From Bacteroides sp. M10 (lineage in GTDB: Bacteria > Bacteroidota > Bacteroidia > Bacteroidales > Bacteroidaceae), in the NCBI RefSeq assembly GCF_014334015.1, contig NZ_CP060488.1:5972501-6036500 (forward strand): a DNA stretch of 64,000 bases, in the 5' to 3' direction. The position numbers and the translations under genes are program-made. Of this stretch, positions 15,763 to 25,476 are shown piece by piece. Numbering within the stretch: position 1 is the stretch's first letter; the number at the start of each line of letters is the position of its first letter. A model generated the notes under the pieces. It saw only the letters and a program-made list of their open reading frames with translations, ran no database searches and had not been told where the DNA came from.

Positions 15763-18315
15763 TTAAAAGGTCATGTGGAGACTTATTCTCAAGCCTGATT
15801 TGTCAATCCCGGGAGAATCACGATAAGTGAGCCTCCAGACATAGTCTAAACGTAACACCTTGAAAATGTTTTCGATACCGACACCCGCCTCCACGTAAGG
15901 TGTTTTTCCCATTGTTTGCGTGTTTTCTATCGGAAAAGCGAACAAACCGTCACTCAAAGCAGGGTTGTTTTTGTCGCTCAAATGTCCATATAGCCCCCGA
16001 CAGGAAACTATTTCCCTCCATTTGAGTTTTTTCAACAACGGAACGCGGTTGAACAGCCATCCGTTGAGGAAATACGTAACATCCCACGAGAAATATTCAT
16101 CGTTCATGAACTCCATCGCATTCATCAACGAGTAGGATTCGGGTTGGATGGTATAAGAAAGGTTGGCATTAGGCATGATTAGCAACGGAAAAGGAACTTT
16201 GTCCCACACTTTTCCGGCTTTTAGAATAATATCCGTATAGCCGAATGCGGAAAACCAGAAGCGTTTCTGGATACCGGCCTCGGTATGATTGTAGGTGTAA
16301 TCGCTACCCAACACGCCTTTTCCAGCAAGGGTATGAGACAGGGTAAACACCGGTGCATCCAATGACACAGGGAAACGGTTCCATTGGGTCTGGAAGAATT
16401 TCTCGTTCGGAGCATAACGCAGTTTTAACTCTGCCGCACTAATAGAGAAATCTTTGACCGGAGTGTACGCATCTCCTTCCTTTTTTAAGAAAGGGATCAG
16501 GTAGGAGGACTCATCTTTTCGTGTACGTGCCGTTAACTGGAAAGAAAAGCCGGAGTAGAACTCATTGGTATAGGTCATCTCCGCTTGCCGGAAATAGCCG
16601 ATACGGTCGTCTTTCTCACGTTTCAAGGCTAGGAACACGTTGTCTTTGCTTGTGTACAGGTAGTTTTGCCCGTACTGGTTCACATCTGATTCGTAACGCA
16701 ATTTCAGAGAATGGATGGGAAATTCATTGGCGTATTCTTTTTTCTTCTTGAACGAATATTCCAGTTCCGCCAATCCTTTCACTCTTTCATCTTTAAAACC
16801 GTAAGCCACATATCCTTTGCCAAACAGGTGCGGATTGAGCCAGGCGGTTGTCATACCTCCGGCACGGATGCGGGGACCTTCCAATGTATTGCCGCTGATG
16901 GTTGCATTCATCGGGCCGATATAGAAAAGGGGGGCTTCTTTGGAGGTAGGGATATATCCCGTGAAGAGAATGGAAAGTACTTTTTCCGTCCAGTAATATA
17001 CCGGATAGCTGCGTAATTGCGTCATCAGGCGGTCTACCGAGTTCTCCTGTTGGGAGATGGCGGCTTGCGGACGGTTCTCCGCCCAGAATGTTTCGGGGCG
17101 AGACAGGGCTTCGGTTTCTTCGATGATGCGTTCGGGTTTAGTGAAAGCCTTGTCGGCTTCAGCAGTCGGGGTAAAGGTATAGTTGCTGTAATCTGCCACA
17201 CGACGGGCAAAAATACCGTCCTGCCCTTCGGTCAGTTTAAACTCAACAGTGATGCTTTCATGGTCGAGCAAGCGTGTACCATCTTCGGCACGCTTGAATT
17301 CCTGCTCAAGCAACATATAATCCACAAAGTTCAGGTTTATCTTTTTGGGGAAGTTGAATACGGCACGTTTGACAAAATAAGTAGAGTCGAGCACCACATA
17401 CAGATGTCCGTTGAAACCGAAAGACTCGGAATTGAATGGTGTAAAAGCAAGGTCTACACAAGGTTCTCCGGCAATCTGCAAGGTATCCATCAGGTAATAT
17501 TTATAGAAGCCTGTGCCGATACGGGACAATGGACTGACAAATTTATTCGTGAACAGGGAGATATTATTTTCGTAGATATCCACGTCTTTAAAGACTTCAT
17601 TGATGGCAGCCTGCATTCCTTGTTTGGAGAGAAATTCATCGACACCGGCCTGTTTACGCCCTTTCACCCATTGTTTCTCGGAACGGGGAGATTTCCGGTA
17701 ATAGTCTGTGGCAAGCAGTTCGCGGGCTGATACTGTCAGAATCGGTTTACCGGTGACGGCAGAAGTGTCTACGTATTCGGTAAGGAAATCAAATTTGCGA
17801 TATAGCCATTTCTTCTGTTTCTCTTCATCGAAATTGTTCAATGCGAAAGTGGTCTTTTCATAACGTTCGCGTTGCCAGAAGTCTTTTTCGTAGGGGGAAT
17901 GGTTGTCACGGCTTTCAATCATGCGGCGCACAAATTCTACGGCCGGATTATCTTTCTTCCGGTAGTGCTCGCGTTTGGGTTTTACCACTACTTCGCCGAG
18001 GGCATATTCGGTAGGCGAAAGCGCTACTTTATACGATGCGTTACGGGCAGGACGGATGGAACGGATATAGTCATTATAACCGATTACAGAGATGACAAGC
18101 ACTGCTTCGGAACGGTTGGTTTTGAAGTAGAAACGTCCGTCGCTTCCGGTAGTAGTTCCTTCTGTCGTGTCTTTTAAGCGTACAGATGCATAAGGCAAAG
18201 GCTCTTTGGTCAGAGAATCAGTCACCACCCCTTGTACCACATACTGCGCACTTAGCGGAATACTGATAGCCAATAAAAGAAAGAGCGTCAATGTGCCTTT
18301 TTTCATTAATCTCAT
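15763..18315 (-). CDS. Outer-membrane protein with carboxypeptidase-like regulatory domain, DUF5686 type
   Basis: The 850-residue protein has a signal peptide (about residues 4-24, ending SAQ), then a CarboxypepD_reg-like/CNA-B beta-sandwich (VVQGVVTDSLTKEPLPYASV to YKVALSPTEYALGEVVV) as in SusC N-termini, and a long C-terminal part rich in alternating aromatic strands ending in Phe (SLHMTF), typical of an outer-membrane beta-barrel. This fits the DUF5686 family of Bacteroidetes; function is unknown. It has its own -7 element upstream and lies 108 bp before MIPS on the same strand. Whether it belongs to the inositol lipid locus is uncertain. Confidence 0.8.
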   Translation of the reverse strand: MRLMKKGTLTLFLLLAISIPLSAQYVVQGVVTDSLTKEPLPYASVRLKDTTEGTTTGSDGRFYFKTNRSEAVLVISVIGYNDYIRSIRPARNASYKVALSPTEYALGEVVVKPKREHYRKKDNPAVEFVRRMIESRDNHSPYEKDFWQRERYEKTTFALNNFDEEKQKKWLYRKFDFLTEYVDTSAVTGKPILTVSARELLATDYYRKSPRSEKQWVKGRKQAGVDEFLSKQGMQAAINEVFKDVDIYENNISLFTNKFVSPLSRIGTGFYKYYLMDTLQIAGEPCVDLAFTPFNSESFGFNGHLYVVLDSTYFVKRAVFNFPKKINLNFVDYMLLEQEFKRAEDGTRLLDHESITVEFKLTEGQDGIFARRVADYSNYTFTPTAEADKAFTKPERIIEETEALSRPETFWAENRPQAAISQQENSVDRLMTQLRSYPVYYWTEKVLSILFTGYIPTSKEAPLFYIGPMNATISGNTLEGPRIRAGGMTTAWLNPHLFGKGYVAYGFKDERVKGLAELEYSFKKKKEYANEFPIHSLKLRYESDVNQYGQNYLYTSKDNVFLALKREKDDRIGYFRQAEMTYTNEFYSGFSFQLTARTRKDESSYLIPFLKKEGDAYTPVKDFSISAAELKLRYAPNEKFFQTQWNRFPVSLDAPVFTLSHTLAGKGVLGSDYTYNHTEAGIQKRFWFSAFGYTDIILKAGKVWDKVPFPLLIMPNANLSYTIQPESYSLMNAMEFMNDEYFSWDVTYFLNGWLFNRVPLLKKLKWREIVSCRGLYGHLSDKNNPALSDGLFAFPIENTQTMGKTPYVEAGVGIENIFKVLRLDYVWRLTYRDSPGIDKSGLRISLHMTF

Positions 18316-18343
18316 ACCTTAAATCCTATTGAATTGAGCGGGG

Positions 18344-18351
18344 CAAAGGTA
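18344..18351 (-). promoter_or_regulatory. -7 element upstream of the DUF5686-type gene
   Basis: On the minus strand TACCTTTG is a full match to TAnnTTTG about 29 bp before the ATG. A TTTG lies 15 bp further upstream, shorter than the usual spacing. Confidence 0.45.
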
Positions 18352-18412
18352 TGAGTGATTTTAAGACAAAAAAAGGTCTATTTGATGGAAGAAATGTTCT
18401 TATTTGACACAA

Positions 18413-19705
18413 TTAGGGGAAAATAATGCGGAATCGGGTCAGGCCGTCGGCATAGGTTCGCAAAGAGAATGTGCATCCATGGCGCATCAGGACTTCACGA
18501 ATAAAGATAAGTCCGATTCCCTGGCCGTTCGGTTTGGTGGAGAAGAAAGGGCTGAACAGTTTAGCTTCTGTTTCCTTGCTGATTCCCTGGCCGTTATCTA
18601 TCACTTCAACAGTGGCGGGAGAGATAGTACGGACTATTATTTCTCCATCGGCTTCAATGCTCTCCGCTGCATTTTTGATAATGTTTACGAGTACTTGTTC
18701 AAACAGAGCAGCATCCAGCATAACGTCTTTCAGACTTTCATCTATTTCCATGCGAAGGGCGATATGACGGTCATTACACATTCCTTCCATAAAGCGTTTG
18801 CAGGTGAAAACCAAATCATTTAGATTGACAGAAGAAAGTGTCGGTTCGGGGATTTTCACAACGTCGGCAAAACGGGTGATGAAACGACTCATCGAGAAAC
18901 AACGGTCGGTACACACACGCATTACATCGCAAATGTCATCCATTCCTTCTTCGCTGGAAAGGGCTTGTTCTACCGTATCCAGTGTAGAAGTGATGCCGGC
19001 AGTCGTATTGTTCACTTCATGAGCAATCATGCGGATTACTTTCTCATAGGCTTTCTTTTCCGCTTTCATCACTTCGTCGGTAAGGGTTTCCACCAAATAG
19101 AAAGGGTGCTGGAATCCACGATCGATGAAAGAAGAATGAGTGCACCGGTAGATATTCGAGTCATTCAGACGGACGGTAACCGTCTCTCCTTTCGGAAGAC
19201 TGGACAGTTCCACCGCCAACGGAGAATCAATCTCTTTCATCTTCTTGCCTTGTACATCTTCCAGACGAACGCCCAGCATCTTCAAAGCCATCGGGTTCAG
19301 TTCCGCAAGGTCTTCATCAAGGGAGGTGATGATAACTCCCATTGGAGAAGCCTTAATCAGCAGATCAAGAAAGTTATTCTGCTCACGCAAGCGAAGACGT
19401 TCATTCTTGAGCTGTTCCATCATGCGGTTGAAGATATTCACCACACGATCGGCTTCATATTGTCCTACAGGACTAAGACGGCTACTGAAATCCTGCTCAC
19501 GCAGCAGTTCCATACCGCTTCCGATAGTATTCAACGGTTTCACTATCTTACGATAGAAGAATGTCAGATAAAGCAGGATAAAAAGCACCAGCCCCTCTCC
19601 TATGTAGAAAAAGAGCGCGTTCATCTGACTGGAGAGATAGAGCAATATACTACCCAATGCCAGCAACAGAATGACAAGTATGTAAAAAAGTCCTTTTATA
19701 CGCAC
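18413..19705 (-). CDS. NtrB-type sensor histidine kinase of the export regulon
   Basis: The 430-residue protein has two N-terminal membrane segments (about residues 5-24 and 31-50) with almost no periplasmic loop, a HAMP-like linker, a PAS domain (about 100-200; NNFLDLLIKASPMGVIITSL), an H-box with HEVNN (phosphoacceptor His), and an HATPase domain with N box (NIIKNAAESI), G1 (VIDNGQGIS) and G2 (GQGIGLIF). It should sense a membrane or intracellular signal and phosphorylate the NtrC-type regulator encoded 26 bp upstream. The order tolC-regulator-kinase suggests autoregulation. Confidence 0.88.
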   Translation of the reverse strand: MRIKGLFYILVILLLALGSILLYLSSQMNALFFYIGEGLVLFILLYLTFFYRKIVKPLNTIGSGMELLREQDFSSRLSPVGQYEADRVVNIFNRMMEQLKNERLRLREQNNFLDLLIKASPMGVIITSLDEDLAELNPMALKMLGVRLEDVQGKKMKEIDSPLAVELSSLPKGETVTVRLNDSNIYRCTHSSFIDRGFQHPFYLVETLTDEVMKAEKKAYEKVIRMIAHEVNNTTAGITSTLDTVEQALSSEEGMDDICDVMRVCTDRCFSMSRFITRFADVVKIPEPTLSSVNLNDLVFTCKRFMEGMCNDRHIALRMEIDESLKDVMLDAALFEQVLVNIIKNAAESIEADGEIIVRTISPATVEVIDNGQGISKETEAKLFSPFFSTKPNGQGIGLIFIREVLMRHGCTFSLRTYADGLTRFRIIFP

Positions 19706-19731
19706 GTTTATCTGTAATTAACGGTTTGTTT

Positions 19732-21081
19732 TTATACTGTAATATTATATTTTTCGAGGCGTCGGTAAAGGGCGGCACGACTGATGCCTAATGCCGTAGC
19801 TACCTGGCTAAGGTTTCCTTTGCAGCGTTCCAAAGCCTGAAGAATGGTCTGACGTTCTATTTCGTCTAAAGTCATACCTGCGAGTGCTGCACCTTCGGCT
19901 ACTCTTGCATCATCGTGGCGGATGTACTGGGCGTCAAAATCAGAAGCATCGAGAAGCGGTTTACCACTTACCAAAATGGTGCGTTCCACCAGATTCTTCA
20001 ATTCACGGATATTCCCCGGATAAGGTAAACGGCTCAAGAATTGCAGGGCATCGGCAGCAAACTCCGTACGGGGCAATCCATTGGTTACAGCCTGGCGGTC
20101 GGCAAAATGACGTGCCAGCAAAGGAATATCTTCACGACGTTCGCGCAAAGCCGGCAGTTTCACCGTTATCAGATTGATACGATAGAACAGGTCTTCACGG
20201 AAAGTACGTTCGCCCACCATCTTACGCAAATCGGCATTGGTGGCTGATACCACCCGGATATCTGTCTTGCGGGGACGGCTGTCACCGAGCACTTCAAATG
20301 TTTGATCCTGCAATACGCGTAATAACTTCACCTGACACGAAGGATCGAGATCACCGATCTCATCCAGAAAAATCGTTCCTTTGTTTGCCATCTCGAAACG
20401 TCCGATACGATCTGCGGAAGCATCGGTAAAAGCTCCTTTCTTATGCCCGAACATTTCACTTTCAAACAAGCTTTGGGAAATCCCTCCGAGGTTCACTTTC
20501 ACAAAAGGATATTTGGCACGCTGACTGTTGATATGAATGGCTTCGGCTATCAGCTCCTTACCTGTTCCGCTTTCTCCTGTTATCAGTACGGAAGCATTGG
20601 TCTTTGCTATGCGGGCAATCGTGTTCAACACATCCATCAATCCCTGGCTACGCCCGATAATGTGGCTGCGGTCGAAAGACTCGCTCTGTTCCTGGGTTGT
20701 CTCCTGTGAGGTGCCGGAAAGTTCGAGTGCTGTTTCGATGCGTTGCAACAAGGCGGCATTATTCCATGGCTTCGTAATGAAGTCAAAGGCTCCTGCCTGC
20801 ATTCCTTGCACGGCTAGTTGGATACTTCCCCAAGCGGTCATTAAGATCACCGGCACTTCGGGACGGAATATTTTTACTTGTTTAAGCAGAGTTAAACCTT
20901 CCTCACCCATTGTGGAAAGAGTGAAGTTCATATCCATCAAAATCAAATCCGGTGCTACGGAACGTACCACTTCCATTGCTTCCCGCGGACCGGGAACGGT
21001 CTGTGCTTCGTAGCCTGCTCGCTTCAACATGAAGCTAAGCGAAGAACGCACTGCGCTGTCGTCGTCAATTATCAGAATCAT
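19732..21081 (-). CDS. NtrC-family sigma54-dependent response regulator
   Basis: The 449-residue protein has a receiver domain (acidic DDD at 6-8, phosphoacceptor Asp50), a central AAA+ domain with Walker A GESGTGKE, Walker B GTIFLDEIGDL, and arginine-finger region RREDIPLL, and a C-terminal Fis-type helix-turn-helix (LSQVATALGISRAALYRRL). It activates sigma54 RNA polymerase by ATP hydrolysis. The sigma54-contacting loop reads GAFTDA instead of the common GAFTGA; related Bacteroidetes proteins are remembered with this variant. Likely targets are the macA and tolC promoters in this window, which share a dyad at the same distance. Confidence 0.92.
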   Translation of the reverse strand: MILIIDDDSAVRSSLSFMLKRAGYEAQTVPGPREAMEVVRSVAPDLILMDMNFTLSTMGEEGLTLLKQVKIFRPEVPVILMTAWGSIQLAVQGMQAGAFDFITKPWNNAALLQRIETALELSGTSQETTQEQSESFDRSHIIGRSQGLMDVLNTIARIAKTNASVLITGESGTGKELIAEAIHINSQRAKYPFVKVNLGGISQSLFESEMFGHKKGAFTDASADRIGRFEMANKGTIFLDEIGDLDPSCQVKLLRVLQDQTFEVLGDSRPRKTDIRVVSATNADLRKMVGERTFREDLFYRINLITVKLPALRERREDIPLLARHFADRQAVTNGLPRTEFAADALQFLSRLPYPGNIRELKNLVERTILVSGKPLLDASDFDAQYIRHDDARVAEGAALAGMTLDEIERQTILQALERCKGNLSQVATALGISRAALYRRLEKYNITV

Positions 21082-21110
21082 AGTTTATGTTTCTTTTTAA
21101 TCAAAGGTAT

Positions 21111-21148
21111 TGTTTTACTGCTATGACTGTACAAAGCTACAAAAAAAT
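21111..21148 (-). promoter_or_regulatory. -7-like elements upstream of the NtrC-type regulator
   Basis: Two TAnnTTTG matches occur on the minus strand: TACCTTTG (21118-21111) and TAGCTTTG (21148-21141). The second could also supply the -33 TTTG for the first, at 22 bp. They would give the regulator a basal promoter independent of tolC. Confidence 0.45.
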
Positions 21149-21174
21149 AGCAACCGACATCACTCTTCTCTTTT

Positions 21175-22653
21175 TTATTGCCGGATAATTTCATCAAAAT
21201 CAGCTTCAAGTTCGGAGTTTGAACGAAAATCCCATAGCGTCAGACTGCGAATCTGATAATAGTAATACCAATAATAATAGAGTTCAGAAATATGTTTCTG
21301 TCTTGCCTCATCTTTAGAGTTCTGCGCATCATTCAGATCTAAGGTATTAATTTTGCCTATCAGGAAAGTTTCAATACTGGTCTTATAACGCTGCTGTGCA
21401 ATTGCATCGGCTTCCTTCGCTATGTCCAACTGCTGCGCCTGATTATTGAAATGCTCCACCAACAAAAAGATATCCTGGTTGAAGTTGATCTGTTCCTGGC
21501 GGATCTTTGAAAGCACCACATCCCGGTTGCTCTTGGCTACCCGGACTTTTCCACGACGTTTTCCCCAATCGAGAATCGGAATCTTAACACCTACCTGAAC
21601 AATCTGATTATCCTGCAAGTTACGGTAAACGGCAGGGAAGTTCCGGTTCTCGCCAGTATATCCGACGCTTGCAAACAAATCGACGCTACGCAGATTTCCG
21701 CGGGCGGTGGCTACTTCATAATCAGCTTCCAACTGGCGACGACGGATATTCTGTGCAAACGAGTTACGTTCCAATGCCTTATTTAAAACCAGATTGTACT
21801 CCATCTTCGGACGATCCACCGCTTCGGGGAGAACAGGGCTTAAGATTTCATCCTCTCCCACTCCTAGAAAAGCACGAAGCTGGAACATCTTGGCATTGAG
21901 ATCACTCTCCGCCTCCGTCAACGCAGCTTTCGCATTCAAGGCGGAAAGTTTGAGCTGTAAGAGTTCATTCTCGGAAATCTGTCCCATTTTACGTTTGGCA
22001 AGAGCCACTTCATAAAGGTGATCGGCATTTGTCAGGTTCTGCTTGGCTGTGCCGAGATTTTCTCTTGCCAGCAAGAGATTGAAGTAGTAAGTGATAGCAC
22101 GCATTGTCACTTCTTCGGTAGCGGTGATAAAAGCAGCTTTTGCTTCGGCATAACGCACCGGTTCGATGCGCCTGTTCCATTTTATATTATTCACTCCAAA
22201 GATGGGTTGTGTGAGTTGCAAGGTAACGGGGACGGACATAAAGTGACGATCACCTCCGGCTCCCAATTGTTTGATATAGTCGAGAGAAGAGGTCAACGAA
22301 AGTTTACCACCGGTGAGCCAGATATTCTGATCGATGGAAAGATCGCCGGTCAGTCCTAAGGTGTTGTTACGAACGAAGCCGTAAGAGCCGTCCGAATTTT
22401 GATAAGAACTATATGATTTATTATAATTGGGCAGAGTTCCGGTCAGGTTGACTTCCGGCAACAGGTCGGCACGAAAAGTGCGATATTCCCAATAGGCCGT
22501 TTTCAACTCGTTTAAAGCAACGGCAGCATCCACAGATTGAGCACGTGCCATCGCAATGGCTTCATTCAAGGTTATCTCCCTTTCTTTCTGTGCCGACAAT
22601 GCCAATGGCAGACAAACGGCAGCAAGAACAAACAATATACTTTTCTTTTTCAT
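21175..22653 (-). CDS. TolC-family outer-membrane efflux channel
   Basis: The 492-residue protein has a signal peptide (MKKKSILFVLAAVCLPLALSA) and the repeated helical hairpins of outer-membrane factors, with LNEAIAMARAQSVDAAVALN, the QPIFGVN segment and the conserved LDWGKRRGKV turn. It should form the trimeric outer-membrane tunnel of a tripartite exporter, with the MacA-like adaptor and MacB-type ATPase/permeases encoded about 10 kb away on the same strand. It is the first gene of a tolC-regulator-kinase unit and has a sigma54-like promoter and activator-like site of its own. Confidence 0.9.
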   Translation of the reverse strand: MKKKSILFVLAAVCLPLALSAQKEREITLNEAIAMARAQSVDAAVALNELKTAYWEYRTFRADLLPEVNLTGTLPNYNKSYSSYQNSDGSYGFVRNNTLGLTGDLSIDQNIWLTGGKLSLTSSLDYIKQLGAGGDRHFMSVPVTLQLTQPIFGVNNIKWNRRIEPVRYAEAKAAFITATEEVTMRAITYYFNLLLARENLGTAKQNLTNADHLYEVALAKRKMGQISENELLQLKLSALNAKAALTEAESDLNAKMFQLRAFLGVGEDEILSPVLPEAVDRPKMEYNLVLNKALERNSFAQNIRRRQLEADYEVATARGNLRSVDLFASVGYTGENRNFPAVYRNLQDNQIVQVGVKIPILDWGKRRGKVRVAKSNRDVVLSKIRQEQINFNQDIFLLVEHFNNQAQQLDIAKEADAIAQQRYKTSIETFLIGKINTLDLNDAQNSKDEARQKHISELYYYWYYYYQIRSLTLWDFRSNSELEADFDEIIRQ

Positions 22654-22681
22654 TATGCACAGTATTTTCCTTCAACAAAGG

Positions 22682-22697
22682 ATCAAACGATGTGCCA
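22682..22697 (-). promoter_or_regulatory. Sigma54-like -24/-12 element of tolC
   Basis: On the minus strand the 16 bases read TGGCAC-ATCGT-TTGAT, against the consensus TGGCAC-N5-TTGCW; only the C of the -12 GC differs. It ends 29 bp before the tolC ATG. Confidence 0.6.
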
Positions 22698-22741
22698 AAA
22701 AAGTAATGTTTTTATTTTCAACAGATTACAGAATAAGAAAA

Positions 22742-22759
22742 GTGTTCATTTTCGGACAC
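22742..22759. promoter_or_regulatory. Activator-like dyad upstream of tolC
   Basis: GTGTTC-N6-GGACAC matches the macA-upstream site (GTGTCC-N6-GGACAC) at 14 of 18 positions and sits exactly 45 bp upstream of the sigma54-like element, as at macA. It could instead be the foot of a weak terminator for the kinase gene ending at 22783, since a T-rich stretch follows on the minus strand. Confidence 0.6.
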
Positions 22760-22782
22760 TATGCCCAGAAATGAACGTTCGA

Positions 22783-25392
22783 TTATTCGCAGTAGTTAGG
22801 AAGGCGCACAGTGAACCGGGTGCCTTTACCTACTTCAGAAGTGACGGAGATAACGCCATTCAGCCGTTCGATAATGGTTTGGCAAATACTTAATCCCAAA
22901 CCTGCTCCTTGTGTGAAGTTATCGACTTTATAGAATCGTTCGAATATATGACGGATACCTTCTTCCGAAATACCTACTCCGGTATCCTCTACAAAGATAC
23001 GAGTGTATCCGGGATCTTCATCGTCTTCATAGCCGAAAGTAATGAAACCGCTACTCGTAAATTTGGCAGCGTTATTAATCAGATTATTCACCACTTGCTG
23101 CAAACGAACGTTGTCCGTTGTCAGGTATTTTTTATCGCTTTCGGGCATACGTAACACCAGTTCTACTCCCGGAGGCATATTCAGTCGTTGAGAATCGTGG
23201 ACGGTCTTTAACAACAAAGACAGGTTATGTTCTGCAAACATAAATTCCATCGTTCCCGATTCGATACGTGACAAATCAAGAATATCATTAATCAAAGCCA
23301 ACAACAGGCCGCAATTCTTATTAATCGTTCCAATAAACTGGGCGATTTCTTCTCCCGTAAAGCCGCTCGTATCGCTTAACAAATCGGAGAAACCTACGAT
23401 GGCATTCAACGGAGTCCGGATCTCATGACTCATGTTTGCAAGGAAGGCCGATTTCAGTTTGTCAGCCTGGAGAGCTTTATCACGTGCCTCCCGCATTTCT
23501 TGCTCGGCAGTCTTATATCGCTGGATACTCTGACAAACGCCTAATATACCGTACAATGAGTCTTGTGTCAACCCAGTGATTACAGAAGAACGGTATTCCC
23601 ACCATTCATACTCTCCGTTAGCATTCCGCTGACGGAAGTTCAGACGGGTATTGATATCTTCTCCCGTCAATGTTCTATCAAACAACAGCCTTATTTCTTT
23701 CAAATCTTCAGGATGGATAGTACGATCCATTTCATCACGGGAAATCGTAGTAACCGATTCATCATAGCCAAAACGTGTCAGGAAACCTTGCGGGAAAATG
23801 AAACAGTTGTTTTCCATATCAAACTGCCACGGATAGATAGAGCTTTCGTCTACTGCCATATCAAAGAAACGCTTCTGCATTTCTTCATCCGAAATATTCC
23901 GTGCGGAAAGTGCCATACCGGTAATCATATCCTTTGAATGGATAGGAACTATTTCTCCCGACACCGGGAAGTATTTATCACTATGCACTTCTTTCATGAA
24001 AGCTCCTTGGGGTATCTTCACACTTTCTCCTTTAGAAGCTACCTGCTTCAGCATGGAATGAAGAATATCCTGACCGTTATAATATATCTTGAAGATGCTA
24101 CCTGCCATCATTCCTTCATAAAAACGACCACCCGACTCATACGGCAAATGCAGCATCTGCAATAAGGAGCGGTTTGTGAAATGAATGTGCAAATCGGTAT
24201 CATACGTTATCACACCATCACGGATGGAATGAAATACATTATCAAACTCATTACGCTGTTCCACAAGTTTGTTCTGCACGAGCAGACGGGTCTGTGCCTG
24301 AATCCGCCGTTTGGATTCACGTCGGTTGGCACGCATCAACCACACGATAGCAGCTATCAGCAACGCCAGGATAGACGGATAGAGCAGCATAAAAAGGTAT
24401 TTATATTTCTCCCAATACGGTTCGTTTACGATGGTTCCGCTAGAAGATACTTTATCAGGGTCAATATGAAAATAATCCAACTGTTTATAGTCATAGATGA
24501 ATCCCTGCGTGATTTCTGTCACTCCTATCTCTTGAGGGGACGTACCTTTTAATACTAAAGCAGCTCTTTGAGCCGCCGATAACGCTGAAGCATAACTGTC
24601 TGAATCGTATGCGCAGAATACGCCATTGGTGAGCCCCACATTCTGACTCGAAAATACGGGAGCTTTTGAGTTTTTGCCAACGAATGAAAGGAAAGGCGAC
24701 CATTTAGGAGCCACTACCAGACGTTCGTAGCTGTTACGAGGGTAACAAATAGCGGAAATGATGTGACTCGTTGTATGATTTTGGGTATTATAGACTTTCA
24801 TCCTATAATCCGGATTGTCTTTTTGAAAGATTTTCCACTCTTCTTCAAAGTCTTCAAGACCTTTGTTACTCAAAAAGCTGTTATCTATCACACAGACCAC
24901 TTCTTTCCGCCGGGGAAATATCTTTTGCGCCTGGCGCAATATGACATCGAAATCCGGATTGGCAGTGAACCCGCAAACATTGGGATGAGTAGCAATCAAC
25001 TTCGTATCGGGATACTTAATGCCGAAAAACACGACCGGTATCTGCAAGGGCAACGAATCTCCACAGGCAAAAAGAGTATAGAAAGCTTCATCACTCGCGG
25101 TTATAATCAAATCAGTCTGCCTGTCACGGGCACGTTGACAAAAACGGCGCATAATTACTTTCTCGGAGTTGAATGCCCAAAAATCGGCATCAAGATACTC
25201 CGTTGTTATATTCACCTTCAGACCACTTTCTTTAAATCCTTTGGCTAACCCCTGGTTAAGGTCGCTATGCCAAGGAGTTTGTGAGGTGTATGACTGTATA
25301 AACAGGATATTGTATGTACGTTCCGCTGCTGCCGCCTGAATAAGAACAGCAAAAAACAGAACGATAAACAAACAATAGTAGCGTCGATTCAT
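22783..25392 (-). CDS. Sensor histidine kinase with ABC-substrate-binding-like periplasmic domain
   Basis: The 869-residue protein starts with a signal/anchor helix, then a periplasmic domain of about 310 residues like the ABC_sub_bind family (FIQSYTSQTPWHSDLNQGLA; VVFFGIKYPDTKLIATHPNV). A membrane helix lies near residues 333-350 (YLFMLLYPSILALLIAAIV), followed by two PAS-like regions, an H-box MSHEIRTPLNAIVGFSDLL, and an HATPase domain (NNLINNAAKFT; DTGVGIS; GLGLSIC). No receiver domain or adjacent dedicated regulator is present. The ligand is unknown. It has its own strong promoter, so it is not simply part of the permease operon before it. Confidence 0.88.
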   Translation of the reverse strand: MNRRYYCLFIVLFFAVLIQAAAAERTYNILFIQSYTSQTPWHSDLNQGLAKGFKESGLKVNITTEYLDADFWAFNSEKVIMRRFCQRARDRQTDLIITASDEAFYTLFACGDSLPLQIPVVFFGIKYPDTKLIATHPNVCGFTANPDFDVILRQAQKIFPRRKEVVCVIDNSFLSNKGLEDFEEEWKIFQKDNPDYRMKVYNTQNHTTSHIISAICYPRNSYERLVVAPKWSPFLSFVGKNSKAPVFSSQNVGLTNGVFCAYDSDSYASALSAAQRAALVLKGTSPQEIGVTEITQGFIYDYKQLDYFHIDPDKVSSSGTIVNEPYWEKYKYLFMLLYPSILALLIAAIVWLMRANRRESKRRIQAQTRLLVQNKLVEQRNEFDNVFHSIRDGVITYDTDLHIHFTNRSLLQMLHLPYESGGRFYEGMMAGSIFKIYYNGQDILHSMLKQVASKGESVKIPQGAFMKEVHSDKYFPVSGEIVPIHSKDMITGMALSARNISDEEMQKRFFDMAVDESSIYPWQFDMENNCFIFPQGFLTRFGYDESVTTISRDEMDRTIHPEDLKEIRLLFDRTLTGEDINTRLNFRQRNANGEYEWWEYRSSVITGLTQDSLYGILGVCQSIQRYKTAEQEMREARDKALQADKLKSAFLANMSHEIRTPLNAIVGFSDLLSDTSGFTGEEIAQFIGTINKNCGLLLALINDILDLSRIESGTMEFMFAEHNLSLLLKTVHDSQRLNMPPGVELVLRMPESDKKYLTTDNVRLQQVVNNLINNAAKFTSSGFITFGYEDDEDPGYTRIFVEDTGVGISEEGIRHIFERFYKVDNFTQGAGLGLSICQTIIERLNGVISVTSEVGKGTRFTVRLPNYCE

Positions 25393-25429
25393 ATAATTAA
25401 AGCCTGCGGTGTTTTCAATATTATGCCGA

Positions 25430-25459
25430 CAAAGATACGTTAATTATATTGAAAACAAA
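25430..25459 (-). promoter_or_regulatory. Promoter of the ABC-sensor histidine kinase
   Basis: On the minus strand TTTG (25459-25456) and TATCTTTG (25437-25430) are 18 bp apart. The -7 element is 38 bp upstream of the ATG at 25392. Confidence 0.65.
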
Positions 25460-25476
25460 CAGATAGCCCAAGTTTT

